64,000 nt of DNA from Dermanyssus gallinae (lineage: Eukaryota; Arthropoda; Arachnida; Mesostigmata; Dermanyssidae), in assembly GCA_003439945.1 (NCBI GenBank), contig QVRM01002098.1, positions 1 through 64,000 on the forward strand. Reading direction: 5' to 3'. How positions within the stretch are numbered: the first letter of the stretch is position 1; every line of letters starts with the position of its first letter. This document shows positions 1-13,028 of this stretch, in pieces. The notes under the pieces are model-generated. The model made no database searches. It was not told where the DNA came from and saw only the letters and a program-made list of their open reading frames with translations. Both the position numbers and the translations under genes were made by a program.

Positions 1-180
1 CCCATTTGCAACAGATCCGGGGCACGAATCCGAACGAATTTGCTAGACAATTTCACCCAGAACACGGCCTACACTACTACACCTCGATCGAACGTCGCAT
101 AACAAAAAGGCAAAGCTACTGAATAAGAATAGATGATGCAGCAATAATCGAAGCCGCGATTTAAAGCAGGCAGTAGAAAC

Positions 181-475
181 AGCAGCAGCAGCAACAACAA
201 CAATAACAACAACGGGAACAACAGCAACAACAACAACAGGAATAACAGCAACAACAGGAACAACAACAACAGGAACAACAGAAACAACAACAGGAACAAC
301 AAGAACAACAGTAACGCCCATAAACATATCAGTAGTAGCATTGACAGCAACAACAATGAAAATAACAGACAGCAATATTAATAATCTCCACATTAGTGGT
401 AGCAGCAGCAACAACAGCGACGACATAACAACAGCAGCAAAACAACAACAACAACAACCCAATACCGACAATACA
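181..475. repeat. (AAC/CAG)n cluster
   Basis: Almost 300 bp of AAC, CAG and AAT triplets, including a loosely repeated AACAACAGGAAC unit between 208 and 310. Translations are poly-Asn/Thr/Gln in one direction and poly-Val/Leu in the other, without conserved sequence, so no gene is called. Confidence 0.9.
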
Positions 476-567
476 AACAGGGACATCGTATACGGCACCA
501 CCTAGCAAAAGGGCAATACATTGCCCGCTCGACAATCGTCAGTGGGCGAAAAAACCCACGGGTCTGA

Positions 568-603
568 TGTTGTTGTTGTTGTTGTTGTTGGTGGTGGTGG
601 TGA
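568..603. repeat. (GTT)n/(GGT)n tract
   Basis: A GTT run followed by GGT triplets. It is the reverse complement of the AAC runs 100-150 bp upstream and could pair with them. Confidence 0.9.
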
Positions 604-2029
604 TGGTAACAGGAAGACATTTCTTTAAGAACAACCAGAAGTTATAGGGTCGTCGTCGTTCGTGCATTCGTATGGGGTCGAAGAGTTCCAATGGGCCTGA
701 GAACAGCCTCCAAATTGTATCGAACGAATACCAAACGCCCCCCCCCCTCTCTCTCTTTCTCTCTCTCTCTCTCATCTCGCCGTCACTCGCGCCAAAGTGC
801 CCAAATGTATTGAGCACGACGTTAGCCCGGCTCGCCTACGGTGCTTCTGCTCGTGGTGGCTGGCTGGCTATTGATCAATGGACGATCAATGAAGACCGGT
901 TTGATATTGTCACGGCCATCCTCATCAACTTAAGCATGATCGCCATAGCTTATTTCGTTCGATCAATAACGACAAACGACCACGAATCATCGGGACACAG
1001 CCAAACGCGATACAAGCTCAAAAAAGAGCGAATATAAGAAAGAGAGCCACAATAACAACAATAACAACACACAACAATAACAGCAACAACAGCAACAACA
1101 ACACAGAACAACAACTACTACTATTACTACTACGGCTAACTAGATAGCAAAGAGATTCCCGAAATAAATGGCAGCAATAAATACCGGCCGCGCAAGTAGA
1201 GCAAATGTATCAGCTGCAGCGACCAAAACCAAACTCATCGAATGGGTGGGTCGATCGCGTCCAGCGCGATCATACACGAATAATAAATAAACGGCCACCG
1301 TCGAACGGCCCCCGAACAAATATTGAGCCAGCGGTACGAGAAAGAAAAGGAGTAAGGTAAGACACTCTACTACTCCTTACTAAAACCAACATTGCTATAA
1401 CATTTTGTTTTTTTCTCTGTCCATCTTCATTGCCGTTGCTACGATGACTACTGTTTCTGTTTACAGCGACTTTATTAACTGAGTTCCAATAAGTATTAAT
1501 AATAATATAGGTAACTGGAATGACAAGTAAAACGATGTATGAAACACGGATTTTCTGTAAGGAGCGTGTGTTTGAAATCAATAACAAACTGAACTGAACT
1601 GGCTGGAAAGCCGCGGCAATACGAGTCATATAAAACAACCGGATAAACCATATGAATGAATAAATGCCTGAGCCTCACTCAGCGTTTCACAACGGTAACA
1701 CGGCTTTTCAAATGAAGACGCCAAATGTAGCCCAAACAAAGCCAAATCCAAATTACCAAAAAAAGGCATGTGTAGTGCGAGCACTACGTGATATTATGCA
1801 GTATACTGCCACCGTAAAATCTGCTGAGCAGCACAACAGTCAAATAGCAGATTTGCAGATTATATAAAAATACCATCACTTCCTTATTAGTTGCTCAACT
1901 ATGCTGCACGGATCGGTGAAGAGGTCGTCGAATTTCCATCGAACCAGCAGCACACCACCATAAAAGAGAAGAGAGCAATTCGGAACGTATTTCTGAACAA
2001 AATCATGCAGAAACGCATCCTCTTCTATG

Positions 2030-2064
<35 letters not shown>

Positions 2065-2480
2065 CGAGGTTAGTTTTCTTGTTTAACAAGCATAACTCTG
2101 CAAAAGTGCGTGACCTAACGACCAAAGAAATGTACACCTGGTGAATAGTTTCTGTTATTCTCGTATAAACAAGTGCATATGAACGAAATAAAGCAACAAA
2201 CATACCACTGACAAATTCCATATGCTGCACCGATACAAACCGAAATACCTAGTATTATATATATATATATATATATATATAGGGAGAAAGAGAGAAAGGC
2301 ACCGGCGAAGTAGCTGTATCAGTGGCTGTGAGCTGACTGAGACACCCCAAACAAAACAAAAAATAGAAGAAGCGAAGGAGCTAGGAGGGGGTGTTCTGTT
2401 GGCCTGTTTTTCGATCGTAACCATCGATTTATTGGCAGCAGAAGCGACGTTGTCGTCCCCCTCACCTCGAGCCTGACCGA
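604..2480. other. No gene recognised; mixed microsatellites
   Basis: This stretch contains a CT tract (744-775), AAC tracts (1047-1115), and (AT)n runs at about 2031-2063 and 2254-2281. Open frames of 60-120 codons exist on both strands, but all lean on the repeats or show no family resemblance. Confidence 0.6.
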
Positions 2481-3240
2481 GACTAAGCCTGATAAACAAC
2501 TGAGTGGATCAAAGCAGAGAGAGTCGAGTTTCTGGTGGAGAAAAAGGTGAAGTAAACTGCGGAATAAACGAACGAACGGACGAGTTGGACGAGCGAGCTA
2601 AGTCGAGCGGGCGCATTTTCGTTACGGGAGCTCTGGTCCCCCAGGCCACCCAGGCAAACAACGAAGTGGTTGGCGCACGGCGCACGCCGGATTGCGCTAA
2701 GGGAGCGCGGCAGCGTCGAACCGAGTCTAGTGTCAGGGAGTCACGTAGAACCAGCCATTGACTCGGTAGCTCCCTCATTGGTCCTCGGTGTTCGTTCGGT
2801 TCTCGATCGCTCGTTCGCTTGCTGCTTGGCTGTTCTCGGTTGGTGGGTTGGTTGGCTTGTCGGTAATGTGTGTCTGTGCGTGTGCCTCTCGCCTTCGTGC
2901 CTTCTCGAAGACGCTTCCCAACGGTTTCCAGCAACAGAACTATCGCGAGCACAACCACCACGACCAGCATCTCCTCCAACAAGCCGTTCAACGAACGCGG
3001 CGTTCAGCTGCACCGATGCTTCGCGATGCACCAATCCGACCACGGTCGATCAATGGGCCGAAAGAGACCACCGTGAAGGCAAACGTCGATGAGGTGAAGT
3101 CTAAGAAAAGGATGACGAAGGCGGTATTAGTGGTGGTGGTGGTGGTGGCAGTGGCGAACGACGACGATGAAGAAGATGATGCGAAGTCGAAGGAACAGAA
3201 GGAAAAGATGAGGAAAAGAGATCGAACGTTGCAATGAAGG
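2480..3240 (+). other. GC-richer, CpG-containing segment; possible untranslated exon or promoter
   Basis: About 750 bp of non-repetitive, CpG-containing DNA stands out from its AT-rich surroundings. A + strand frame of 149 codons (2788-3237) runs through it and ends in low-complexity Val and Asp/Glu runs. It resembles no protein I know. A promoter or 5' UTR exon of a gene outside the window is as likely as coding. Confidence 0.25.
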
Positions 3241-3316
3241 CAATAAAAACACTGCCAACCCCTTCTATCCTTCCTTCCCTGCCGAAGTGACTTCTACTTC
3301 AATCCACCCTCTCACC

Positions 3317-3589
3317 TCATCCTCGACGATGACGATGATGATGATGATGATGCGACTCATCACGATGACAAGAAGTCATCAACATACGACAGCGGCAACG
3401 CGGACCAAGCTGAAAATGATGATGATGATGCTGATGATGATGTTCATGACGATGAAGACAGACGATCATCAATGCACTGATTGGCCTGTTTCGACGGACA
3501 ACTACCGCTTGTTCTTTCATACCGTCAACAATACAGATATACTACATATATACGTGCTGTATATATGTTTGGTTTTATATATATATATA

Positions 3590-3637
<48 letters not shown>

Positions 3638-3891
3638 AATATATTTATATATATATATGAGGAGAGAAAGAGGCAAACAACAGGAACGGAGGACAAGTAT
3701 ACAGAACAATAACATTAGCAGCAGCAACAACAACAACAGCAGCAGCAACAACAAACAAACCAACAACAATATAGGTTGAATTGGGGGATTATCATCAATC
3801 GTTAAGGCGGTAGCCGCTGTCTTTTGTTGGTGTTGTTGTTGCATCGTCGTCGTTGTTGTTTTGTTGGTTGTTGTTTGGTGTGTTGTGGTTT

Positions 3892-3922
<31 letters not shown>

Positions 3923-3985
3923 GGTTGTTGTGCCGCCGCGACTACTGCTGCTGCTACGCTGCGGCTGCTGTTGTTGCAACCACAT
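3317..3985. repeat. Compound microsatellite region: (GAT)n, (AT)n, (CAA)n, (GTT)n
   Basis: In order: GAT triplets (3327-3450), (AT)n with interruptions (3577-3659), CAA/CAG triplets (3716-3770) and a long GTT block (3820-3985). The last two are mutual reverse complements about 50 bp apart. A 307-codon minus-strand frame across this region (3575-4498) is an artefact of the repeats. Confidence 0.9.
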
Positions 3986-4566
3986 TAACGTAGCAACCAC
4001 CAACGACCACTGATCAGAAAGCGAATTGACGAAAATTAAGATCGAGTGGAACGTGACTTTAGTTCGAGCGCGCGGCTCCCCGATGTTGCCGCCACTGACG
4101 CCGCGATCGACGCCAGCTCCGGAAGGCTCACCTCGCATCGACCCACAACAGATCAATTGCCACAGTGCGAGCTGCTGGCGCAAGCAAGCAACAAAACGAA
4201 CGGGCGGACAGATGGACGGATTCGGGAGGGGAGTAACAACAACTATTATTAGTACTAGTAGCCGAACTCGATAGATCACCACGACAGCCAGGCCGCCACG
4301 AGCCAGCCGACCTGCGATAACGGTCAGTTTCGTCCACCGTGCTTGCATTCGTGCCTTCATCCATGCCACGAGCAACGAAAGAAACACACCAAAAAAAAAT
4401 AACGATATTATGCGATTATTTGGCCAATTAGCAATGGCAGCAGCAGCAGCAATATCTTCTCTCTCTCTATTGTGCTCCTTTCTCATTGGTGGAAACAAAA
4501 TTTACCGCTCGTTTAATCGCAGGTACAACTAAAAGGAGGCCAGAGGAAGCCAGCGAGAGACAGACA

Positions 4567-4569
<3 letters not shown>

Positions 4570-4661
<92 letters not shown>
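4570..4661. repeat. Uninterrupted (AT)46 tract
   Basis: A perfect dinucleotide run of about 92 bp. It is among the longest in the window. Confidence 0.97.
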
Positions 4662-4664
<3 letters not shown>

Positions 4665-6070
4665 GGAGAGGGAGGGGACATAATAAACAATCATCGACGA
4701 GACAAACAATAAAAACATTTGAAACAAGTAGAGGGGCAGTAGGAGCGAGACGTAGCACTGCCAGAAATTCGAAAAAAGATCGTTTAGAACTGGGCTAATT
4801 CGATCATTATGATTATGGATCGAATTATTAATTATTCTTATTATTAATAATAGTTTATCGGCGTCGTCGTCGGCATCTTCATTATCGTCATTATTCGGAT
4901 TATTATTATCGTTCTTCTGTCTGTCTTCGTATACGTTCCACTGAACAAACAGGTACTTGTGAGTAGTGCCTACATACATATATATAGTATGTTCATGTGT
5001 AGGCACTCATAGATATCGACACCGGCACTGTCCGATGTTGGGCTTATATGAGCAAGACATTTGCAAGAGCCGGCAAATATTTATCTGCCTGTCGGCGGCG
5101 TTCGACATCTTCATCGGTGTGACGCCATGAGAATTACAAGTGTCCATGTGTTGAGAATTACACATGAGGACTTTGTCGCCACTGCTTACGTATGCACAGC
5201 GCACGATACGTCATTATCAACAATAACAACAAACATATCAACTATGGTGGAGGTGTGTTATAATAGCAACGCAAATTATCGTAATAATAATCAAAATAAT
5301 CTTCGCTGTGATTCCCTCTCCTATCCTACCCACGTGACGGCTTCATGCGCTGTATACTATCCACATCAAAGCTTAATTAGGCCAGGATGGGCAGCGTAAC
5401 ATGCTAAAGCCACAAAGGAGTAAATGTTCTAAACTAGCTAAGATAGTTTTTGCCCATTCCAGTGGAAACCCTACGACGCATAAGTAAAGAAAACAGACTT
5501 GATAAATATTTCAAATATTTGTCTGAACTCATGCAATAGATCATTTTAAACAATCAAACCGAAACCGAAGCGCGAGTTCTTGGACGGATGCTGTTGCAAG
5601 ACATCGTAATTGTAAAACGATCAGCATGATGAGATGATGGTAATAGGGCATACTTGTATACGCAAAGTGGGTGTCATGGACTACGAACGCATAAGGGCCT
5701 TACGATAATCCGAGCTACTCGTCCAAATGATACTGAGTGAGCAACAAAATAAATCATATTAATAATAAATACATCGCCGTCCAGTGGTAAGCAGCAATAG
5801 ACACTGGCACTTAAAAGAAAAAAAACTAAAAAGCTGCCGTACACTGCAGGCTACCCACCATCACTATACCATCATTCTGGATCTGGTCTAAAGCAAAATT
5901 TATTAGCTTTAAAACTTATCTTAAATCATAATTATATACGCATGCGTAATGTGTACATGTGTACAGATACGAGTGCCATTTAGCGTCCTGAACTTCGTAA
6001 TGTTTCTCATACGTACAAATAATGGGTCTGATCGTTATCACCATTACCATCATCGCCCGCATACGGGCAA
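4662..6070. other. AT-rich DNA, nothing recognised
   Basis: This is non-repetitive intergenic-looking sequence with short open frames only. No splice-flanked conserved segment, RNA gene or transposon motif is seen. Confidence 0.5.
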
Positions 6071-6513
6071 TTACTGTAACAACATTAACAACAACAACAC
6101 TAACACCAGAATTAGCAACAATATTAACAACAAGAACAACACTAACTCCAGAATTAGCAACAACAATAACAACAACAGCAGCAACAACAACAACAACACT
6201 AGCAACAGAAGTAGCACTACTAACGACAGATAACAACAATAGCAAAAACATCAACAACAAGAAAAACAACAGCAATCGAAAAACAACAGCAATAGAAAAA
6301 ACATTAACAACAACAATGGCCACTAACAAGACCAGTGAGAACCGTAGCGACGACAGCATCATCAGGAACACGAAAGTCTAAAGTGGTTTGCGTGGGGGCC
6401 ACCTGTGGAGGCGGCAATCCGACAACGAACCACAGTGTAAATGAGCGCTGCAAGAGCGATTCATTGGTTATCAACAATAGCAACACCAGCAACAACAACA
6501 GCAGCAGCAGCAG

Positions 6514-6551
<38 letters not shown>

Positions 6552-6575
6552 CCAGCAGCAGCAACAACAACTGAA
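6070..6575. repeat. (AAC)n cluster with internal duplication
   Basis: AAC-rich DNA in two blocks (about 6078-6310 and 6472-6572). The phrase ACACTAAC-x-CCAGAATTAGCAAC occurs twice about 42 bp apart (6097 and 6139), showing that the array grew by local duplication. Between the blocks lies about 150 bp of unremarkable sequence. Confidence 0.85.
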
Positions 6576-7419
6576 CGGGCCACCAGCTAAGGGTCGCAAC
6601 GCAGCCTACCAACGATGAAGATCAGCGCTGATTGGCAGCTGGATCATCGCTGGAAGACGAACCAGCTCGAAGCTAATTGGTGATTTGCAATGTCTGGCCG
6701 CCGACCGATCTGATTGCACTTCGTTCCCTGGCAGCGACCGACCGCTAGAGGGCAGTGACCAGCGACACAGTTCATTGGAGACTGAGAGATAAAACTAAGG
6801 GAAAAATCTGAGAGAACAGAAGGCGAAAATAAGAAAGAGCAAACGCCACAGTTGGGCAGCGTCTGTCAGCTAAATTTCGTAGACTGTCACATAGAATTGT
6901 CACCGTCTTCATCATCATCATCATCATAGTAGGAGTCGTCGTTGTTGTCGTCAATCAATACCATTCGTATCCTCCCTCGTATGGTCATATCTTCAACAGT
7001 TACTTGTATTCTATGATATATAGTATAACTGTGAACAACAGCAGTTTTTTTGTGATCACATGATATATAGTGTAATTGTTGACGTAGCCGTCATGCATTG
7101 ACAACTCATACCAGCAATATGAAAGTTAAGCGCTTTAGCAGGGGTGCGTAGTACGCTTGCAATCGAATTAGACTGCAAGAAACTCTCCTGGGATTAGTGT
7201 ACCATGTACACAGTGACACTTGCGTCGAACCCAGAAATGTACGGGTTCAGACCACGGTTATATATGCTCATATGTTTCATATGCACAGTAAAATCAGACC
7301 GACCCAAACGAAATATGCACTTTGTCATGCAGAATTACATAATTTGTGTCTAATGGAAGAATGCCATGGGGTCGACGATAGTTTCTGTAAGCTTTGTGAC
7401 ACTGTAATGTCTCTCTCTC

Positions 7420-7420
<1 letters not shown>
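6576..7420. other. No gene recognised
   Basis: Moderately GC-rich at first, with a short CAT/ATC triplet run at 6908-6927. Otherwise featureless. Confidence 0.5.
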
Positions 7421-7725
<305 letters not shown>

Positions 7726-7962
7726 ACACAGGGAGAATGGAAAGAAATAGAAAAAGAGAAACTAGTACAATTGGCGACTTTCCATCTAGCTGTAGCTTTA
7801 GTATGCAGTACTTTGTATAGTAGTTAAAGTCGTTGTAATAGTAGGAGCTCAGAAAAAAAAAACGTAGAAAGGCCGTCTAACCAAACATCTAACCACATAG
7901 TCACCATAAACGGACACCGGTAGTGTACTTTTTGGCGACGCTGCCGGCAGCATGCAGCACAC

Positions 7963-8007
7963 TAAATACGGCTGATGTGGTAGCAGTTACCACATTGGCC
8001 GTATTTA
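7963..8007. other. Near-perfect hairpin, 20-nt arms and 5-nt loop
   Basis: The left arm 7963-7982 (TAAATACGGCTGATGTGGTA) pairs with the right arm 7988-8007 (TACCACATTGGCCGTATTTA) with only two adjacent mismatches and a GCAGT loop. It sits in non-repetitive DNA with no gene around it. It is short for a canonical animal microRNA precursor and could be a cruciform-forming site or the remains of a foldback element. Confidence 0.6.
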
Positions 8008-8728
8008 ACGTGATAATTGGTCTCTGCGTCAAGAAACGTCAACGGGCTTTTAACGTGGTGTTGACTGGTGGCGCTGTCATTGTATTGGCTTCATGGCTTC
8101 TCGGTCCGCGGCCACGTTCATTGGGGCTGGTACGCGACCCTACCGTTAACATACACGTCCTTGGACACAGATTAGTTGGCTCAGATCTACTACTAGCGAC
8201 GTTTTATGCGTGTCCGTCCGACCACATCGAGTAGGTTGACACACAGCAGAGACCCAATCGACAGAAACAACCGAGCCAGCATCAGCAGCTCGACCACGGA
8301 TTCTGTTTCTTCTTCTTCTCTGTTGCATAGAAGGTTACTCGTAAACTGTCACTCGCCACGCTAAACGCTGGGTCGGAACTCATTGTGCGAGGGGCTGAGG
8401 GGTTGTGCAGAGCTTCGTACAGACCGGCGGCTTAACACAACGGTACAGAATACGACGTAATTCGAATTGCCATGATTTTCGGCGTACGAGTTCGAGTTGT
8501 CATGGCCTTGTTCTATCGTTGCAGTTACTTTGACGGGTCGTCAGCGCATCTAAACAAACAAGAGGGTCGGTTCGATAAAAGAAATAATAATTCTAAGATC
8601 CTGGAAGCACGCGTTCGGCGGTGGTCATACGCGATATTTTCGTGTCACGCACAGATCTGCGCATGTACTCATGAAGGCGCATTTAAGCTTCCAGAACGAA
8701 AAATATATGAGTTTGGCCTTTGGCTAAG

Positions 8729-8830
8729 TCTACGTACTATATCGTAGACGAGATCGTCGACAATCTACCCCCCAACATGTCGGGCCCACAATCGCCCGAG
8801 GAAACGTTCCACCTGATCCGCGGATTAGAG
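8729..8830 (+). CDS. Exon-like open segment, unidentified
   Basis: A 102-nt segment flanked by an acceptor-like TTTGGCTAAG and a donor-like GAG|GTGAGA reads in one frame as STYYIVDEIVDNLPPNMSG, continuing through PEETFHLIRGLE. Codon choice and composition resemble the MED23 exons more than the surrounding microsatellite DNA. The frame stays open past the donor to a TAG near 8899. No family is recognised and no partner exon was found, so it could equally be a relic or chance. Confidence 0.25.
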
Positions 8831-8899
8831 GTGAGATCAATGCTTTCAGCAAGCGTAGACGGGCAGCCCCACAACTGCTTGGTCACGTGTCTTCTGTAG

Positions 8900-9535
8900 A
8901 GCATAAGCCGACGTTCTGTGAAGGAGGGGTCATTCAAAGGCCGTGGATGAAAGAGGGAAAATGCCCAGATCGATGCCAGCAGAACTCGACAGGTTGAGCT
9001 TGAAATCTGCTTGTTTGGAGCGACTAAGCTAATCGCACTCTGCTTCGCTCCGACTCCTGTGGTCGTCGCTTTGCAACAAGGGTGAGCTTAAGCAACAATG
9101 GTTAGCTGTTCCATGTGAGAAAACGTGACTGGATAGGCTATACGCAGCTATGCATTCTCTGGGCGATGGAAGTCGTAACATGCAACACGTACCCAAAGGA
9201 AATAAACGTAATTACGCTATGAGCGATAGATAGTTTAAGATTTTTTTTAATTAATTTAACTTAATTGAACGCGCGACATGACATGCACAGCATTTCCTCA
9301 ATCTCTCCTCAAAACGCCGCTCCCAATGCGCTCCGCCGAACAAGAACTAAGCGATTTCCATTATCCGAGACATGAATGCGGAAAACTCGCTCAGTATTAT
9401 GAACGTCAGCCCCATCCCCCCTCCCTGCCTGCACCTGCCTGTTCTACTTCGATTGAAGTTTAATATATTTACCATTACCACTATCAAATATCCATTTGCC
9501 CATCCATTGCTCCAATGGTTACAAAACGTTGGTTG

Positions 9536-9575
<40 letters not shown>

Positions 9576-11100
9576 CCTCACTTTATTCGGCAAGCCAAGA
9601 GATCAATGGACCACTCCTATACAAGAAACATCACTATCATCGATAAACTTCCCACTAATATACAGTAAATAGTACAACCCGTTACGAGGACAATACATAA
9701 ACAGGCATAGCAATGGTACACCCACGGCAAATCGATACAACGATAACGTCAGTGACCAGTGGCTCGTATCATCGGCCCGTGTGTTCAAGTTGCGTGCTAT
9801 TGTGCAACGTGCCAAACCTCGACGTGTAATTGCCTTGTATCGCCAGAGTTACAAACGCAAACATGACTGAAGTGTCTTCACAACAGCACAGATTACAGAA
9901 AAAAATACTTTTATATAGCGGCTACTGCAGACCGGAAAGTGCGATACAGGCCCAGATACAGTCGCCGTATGAACCAACATGTCAAGTTGGCAGCGGCAAA
10001 ACATTGCCCACTGAGCTTCAACGAAGAGGCTCATCACTTCAGCGAAGAGATTCGGTGCGTCTGGCTGGTTGCATAGAAAATATATGTGACGCAGGCGTGA
10101 CTCTGACCATGTCACGTCATCCAATGTCACGAAACCCGAAAGGCGACGATCGATGACGGCGGAGCCGGCGACGACGATGCTGGGAGCTACCACAAGTCAT
10201 TCACGCTTGTCATTCTGTCAGACTTACCGGCGCGTACCGTGGACGTTGGCGTGCGGTGACGCGACAACAAACTAGAAAGACATTAACAAACTAGAAAGAC
10301 ACTAACAAACTAGAAAGACACTAACTAGTTCAAAATACGTAACCACTGTATCGATTGGTATTCATCGTCGAAGCGAGCTGGACAGCTGACAGAGGCTGGG
10401 CCTTGGCATTGCCACGACAAGTTCGTTGCATGGTTAGCAAGGCCCTGCAGTCCTGAAAAGTCGTGATGATTTTTCATGGTTCATAAGTCTAACCATGAAA
10501 CATAATATGTTTTATGTCAACACGACGCGACGAGGCTAACACGTGGCGTAATAACTGACTTGCGTTCGTCGGTCGACCACATAAAAACGATTACTCGAAA
10601 CCCTAGGAAACACCCGTTTTTTTTAAGCGATTTAAGGTCACTAGAATAATGCGCAAAAGCTCACCAGATATGTAAGTCTGCCTGTCACGTACGCAGCGAA
10701 TAAAACCAACGGAATAGGCTGCTGTCATTTGGGCGGATTCTTTGCTGTGGCTCGACAAAAATTAATGAAATCCTCGCTTAGTTAGTGCATAGTTTGCGAA
10801 TTGCCATAGACAAAAACATAAATCAAGTCCCCACCGCAACCCCCGTCAGCATAATCAATCATACAAGTAGACGAAGCCTCCCCGCATGCATCGAGTAAGA
10901 ACAACAATAGCGACATGAATGGGTATGCACCCTCAGCCCCGCAGGGGGTGGGGTGGGGTGCAGATCAATCACTGTTGTCGTCGCCGTCGTTATTATTATT
11001 ATTAGTGTTATTATTAAAGTCAACGTTGTCTCCATTGTCGTTGTCGTCGTCGTCATTAACATAGACACAAGTATACACTGGTCGTACATATGCGACGGCA
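8900..11100. other. No gene recognised; two small repeats
   Basis: Holds an (AT)n tract (9539-9574), the 19-bp tandem array at 10,266 and a GTC/ATT triplet patch near 10,975-11,060. Overlapping open frames of 108 and 114 codons at 9830-10193 on opposite strands have no recognised relatives. Confidence 0.5.
10266..10322. repeat. Tandem array, three copies of a 19-bp unit
   Basis: AACAAACTAGAAAGACACT is repeated three times head to tail; the first copy differs at one base near its end. No larger array surrounds it. Confidence 0.95.
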
Positions 11101-11149
11101 GTTTATTGATGTGGTCAGCCGATCGACCACCGGTCAGCGGTCAGCGCAT

Positions 11150-11350
11150 CCAGCAACCAAACCACAACAACCAAGCCGCACAATAACGACGGCTGCTGCT
11201 GCTGCACGTGTTGCGCCGACACAAAGCTGTCGACCCAAAGCCCGGGACCGCTGCGTTGAGAAGCTTCCCAGATGCTGTGCTTGTTGTTGTTGTTGATATT
11301 GTTGTTGCTGTCGTAGTTGTTGTTGTTGTTGTTGTTGCTGTTGTTCTTCT
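11150..11350. repeat. Short (CAA)n and longer (GTT)n patches
   Basis: CAA/CTG triplets at 11,163-11,207 and GTT triplets at 11,280-11,346. The DNA between, and on to 11,640, is GC-rich with no recognised gene; a G10 run lies at about 11,627-11,637. Confidence 0.8.
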
Positions 11351-11730
11351 AGCTCCGCCATAAGATCCGGCCGGGGACACTCGATGGAACGGGGGTAGCT
11401 GTCGCCATGGCCATCACAACCACCATACCGCCAGCCGATTTCCCGCCAAAGCTGTCAATACTGTCCGTTGACAAGTCGAACAGGGCAGGGCCGAACCGGG
11501 CCGTCAGGACCGGGATCGTCAGTGATTTCGGCCTCTCCCCAGCGGCGGTTTCAACAACTAGCGACCCCACCGATGCTACGCCCACATTGGTGTAACTGGT
11601 GAGGGGTGAGGCGGACAACGGCAAAGGGGGGGGGGGGTGGAGGGTGTTCATTGCAGTGGCCAAACTTCTACTACCATTCCGTTATTGGTAAAGCTACGAC
11701 TATGACCCCGACTACTACTAAAGTAAAGTT

Positions 11731-11907
11731 TTCGGGCTGACCCTCAGCCAAGATTTAACGGAGTCCACGGAACTGTTTTTCACATTGCTTCATAGACGGA
11801 CCCCCATAAGTGCAAATATGCAACGGTGGGGCTCGAACCCGCGCGCACTTATGTGTCGCCTCCGGTTTCGAGGCGCAGACTTAAGCCACCACGCCACCGG
11901 GCTCGAC
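11731..11907 (-). mobile_element. tRNA-derived SINE, family 1, copy A
   Basis: Read on the minus strand the element starts with a tRNA-like head. An A-box-like GGCGTGGTGGCTTAAG lies at about 11880-11896 and a B box GGGTTCGAGCCCC at about 11826-11841. A body ending in CAGCCCGAAAAC follows. The same roughly 180-bp unit recurs at 33,275 and 42,291. Internal pol III promoter boxes plus a dispersed copy number define a SINE; the head does not fold as an intact tRNA, so it is not a tRNA gene. Confidence 0.75.
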
Positions 11908-11989
11908 GGGTAGAGTCACTACTATGACGACTACTACTACTACTACTTCTATTATAAATGCTGGTAATCTTATTCAAGCAAACTTTGCG

Positions 11990-12780
11990 GAAAAACGTCA
12001 CAACAACAACAACAGCAACAATAGCCACAGCAATTACAACAGCAACAACAACAACAATAATAACAGCAGCGACAAAAACAATAACATCACCATCAACAAT
12101 GCGAACAGCAGCAACACAAACAACGTATATACAATGTATATGTGTACAGACATGTCCATACATAAACATACTCTGTACGTTCAGATTCCGTTCAAATCGT
12201 TTCTGCCGAGTAACTAGCAAGCAGTACAGTTAGGCAGTTGCGCAGTTTACGCCAGTTTGACGCGCAAGTTGACGCGCGCACGCACGCAAGCAACAACAAC
12301 AACAACAACGGGTTATGTTTTTGAATTTGCCTCAACAAAAGCCGCTTGAAAAGACCACACCGACGACAAATAGGTCGTTGTCAGGCCGAATTGTCAACGG
12401 CGAGCGATCGCCGTGCGCCACAGACCGCAGCAGCATCAGCATCAGCCATCAGAAGCCACAACAACAGAGAGACCAAGCCAAGGAGGCGCGAACATCCATC
12501 ACATCAGCAGCAACAACGTCAACAACTTACTCGTTCGTTGTCGGACCGTACTAAAAAGTGCAGCCGGAGACACACGCATCTGAAGACGTTTCAACAACAA
12601 CAACAACAACAACAACGTGACAAGACGTCTTCATTGCTTAGATGCGAGCCTACGTCGTAGTACACGTCCCACTGGCAGTATTGATTATCGTTGTTGTTGT
12701 TGTTGTTGTTGCTGTTGTTGTTGTTGTTGTTGCTGCTGATGTTGCTCTTGTTGGTGGTTGTTTTCATAATACATAATAGA
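11990..12780. repeat. (AAC)n and (GTT)n clusters with facing arms
   Basis: AAC triplets at 12,000-12,125 and 12,292-12,310, a pure CAA run at 12,592-12,616, and GTT at 12,689-12,760. The CAA run and the following GTT block form potential hairpin arms, and GAAGACGT (12,582) also faces ACGTCTTC (12,625). Confidence 0.85.
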
Positions 12781-12973
12781 GTTGCTTCGGTGAACACGCG
12801 TGTGTATTGATGCGCGGGCTTTTATGCCAACAGCTTTCTGTCACTCTTTATCCTCATTCGAACTAAGCTGACATCTCAATCAAGACGCGATCCGTTTCCC
12901 ATTTTCACAACGAGCAAGAGATTCGCTCCGTTGTGTTGTTGTTGTTGTTGTTGTTCTCATTGTCGACCTGACA

Positions 12974-13028
<55 letters not shown>

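Noticed and set aside
43..501. 152-codon minus-strand frame rich in Val and Leu resembling a membrane protein
   Set aside because: The hydrophobic run is a reading of GTT triplets; two other frames are equally open.
3575..4498. 307-codon minus-strand open frame
   Set aside because: It consists largely of translated (AT)n, (CAA)n and CAG repeats (Ile-Tyr, Thr and Gln runs); no conserved segment remains once these are removed.
11826..11900. Minus-strand tRNA gene
   Set aside because: Box A and B are present but there is no matching acceptor stem, and the unit recurs twice with a common non-tRNA body; it is a SINE.
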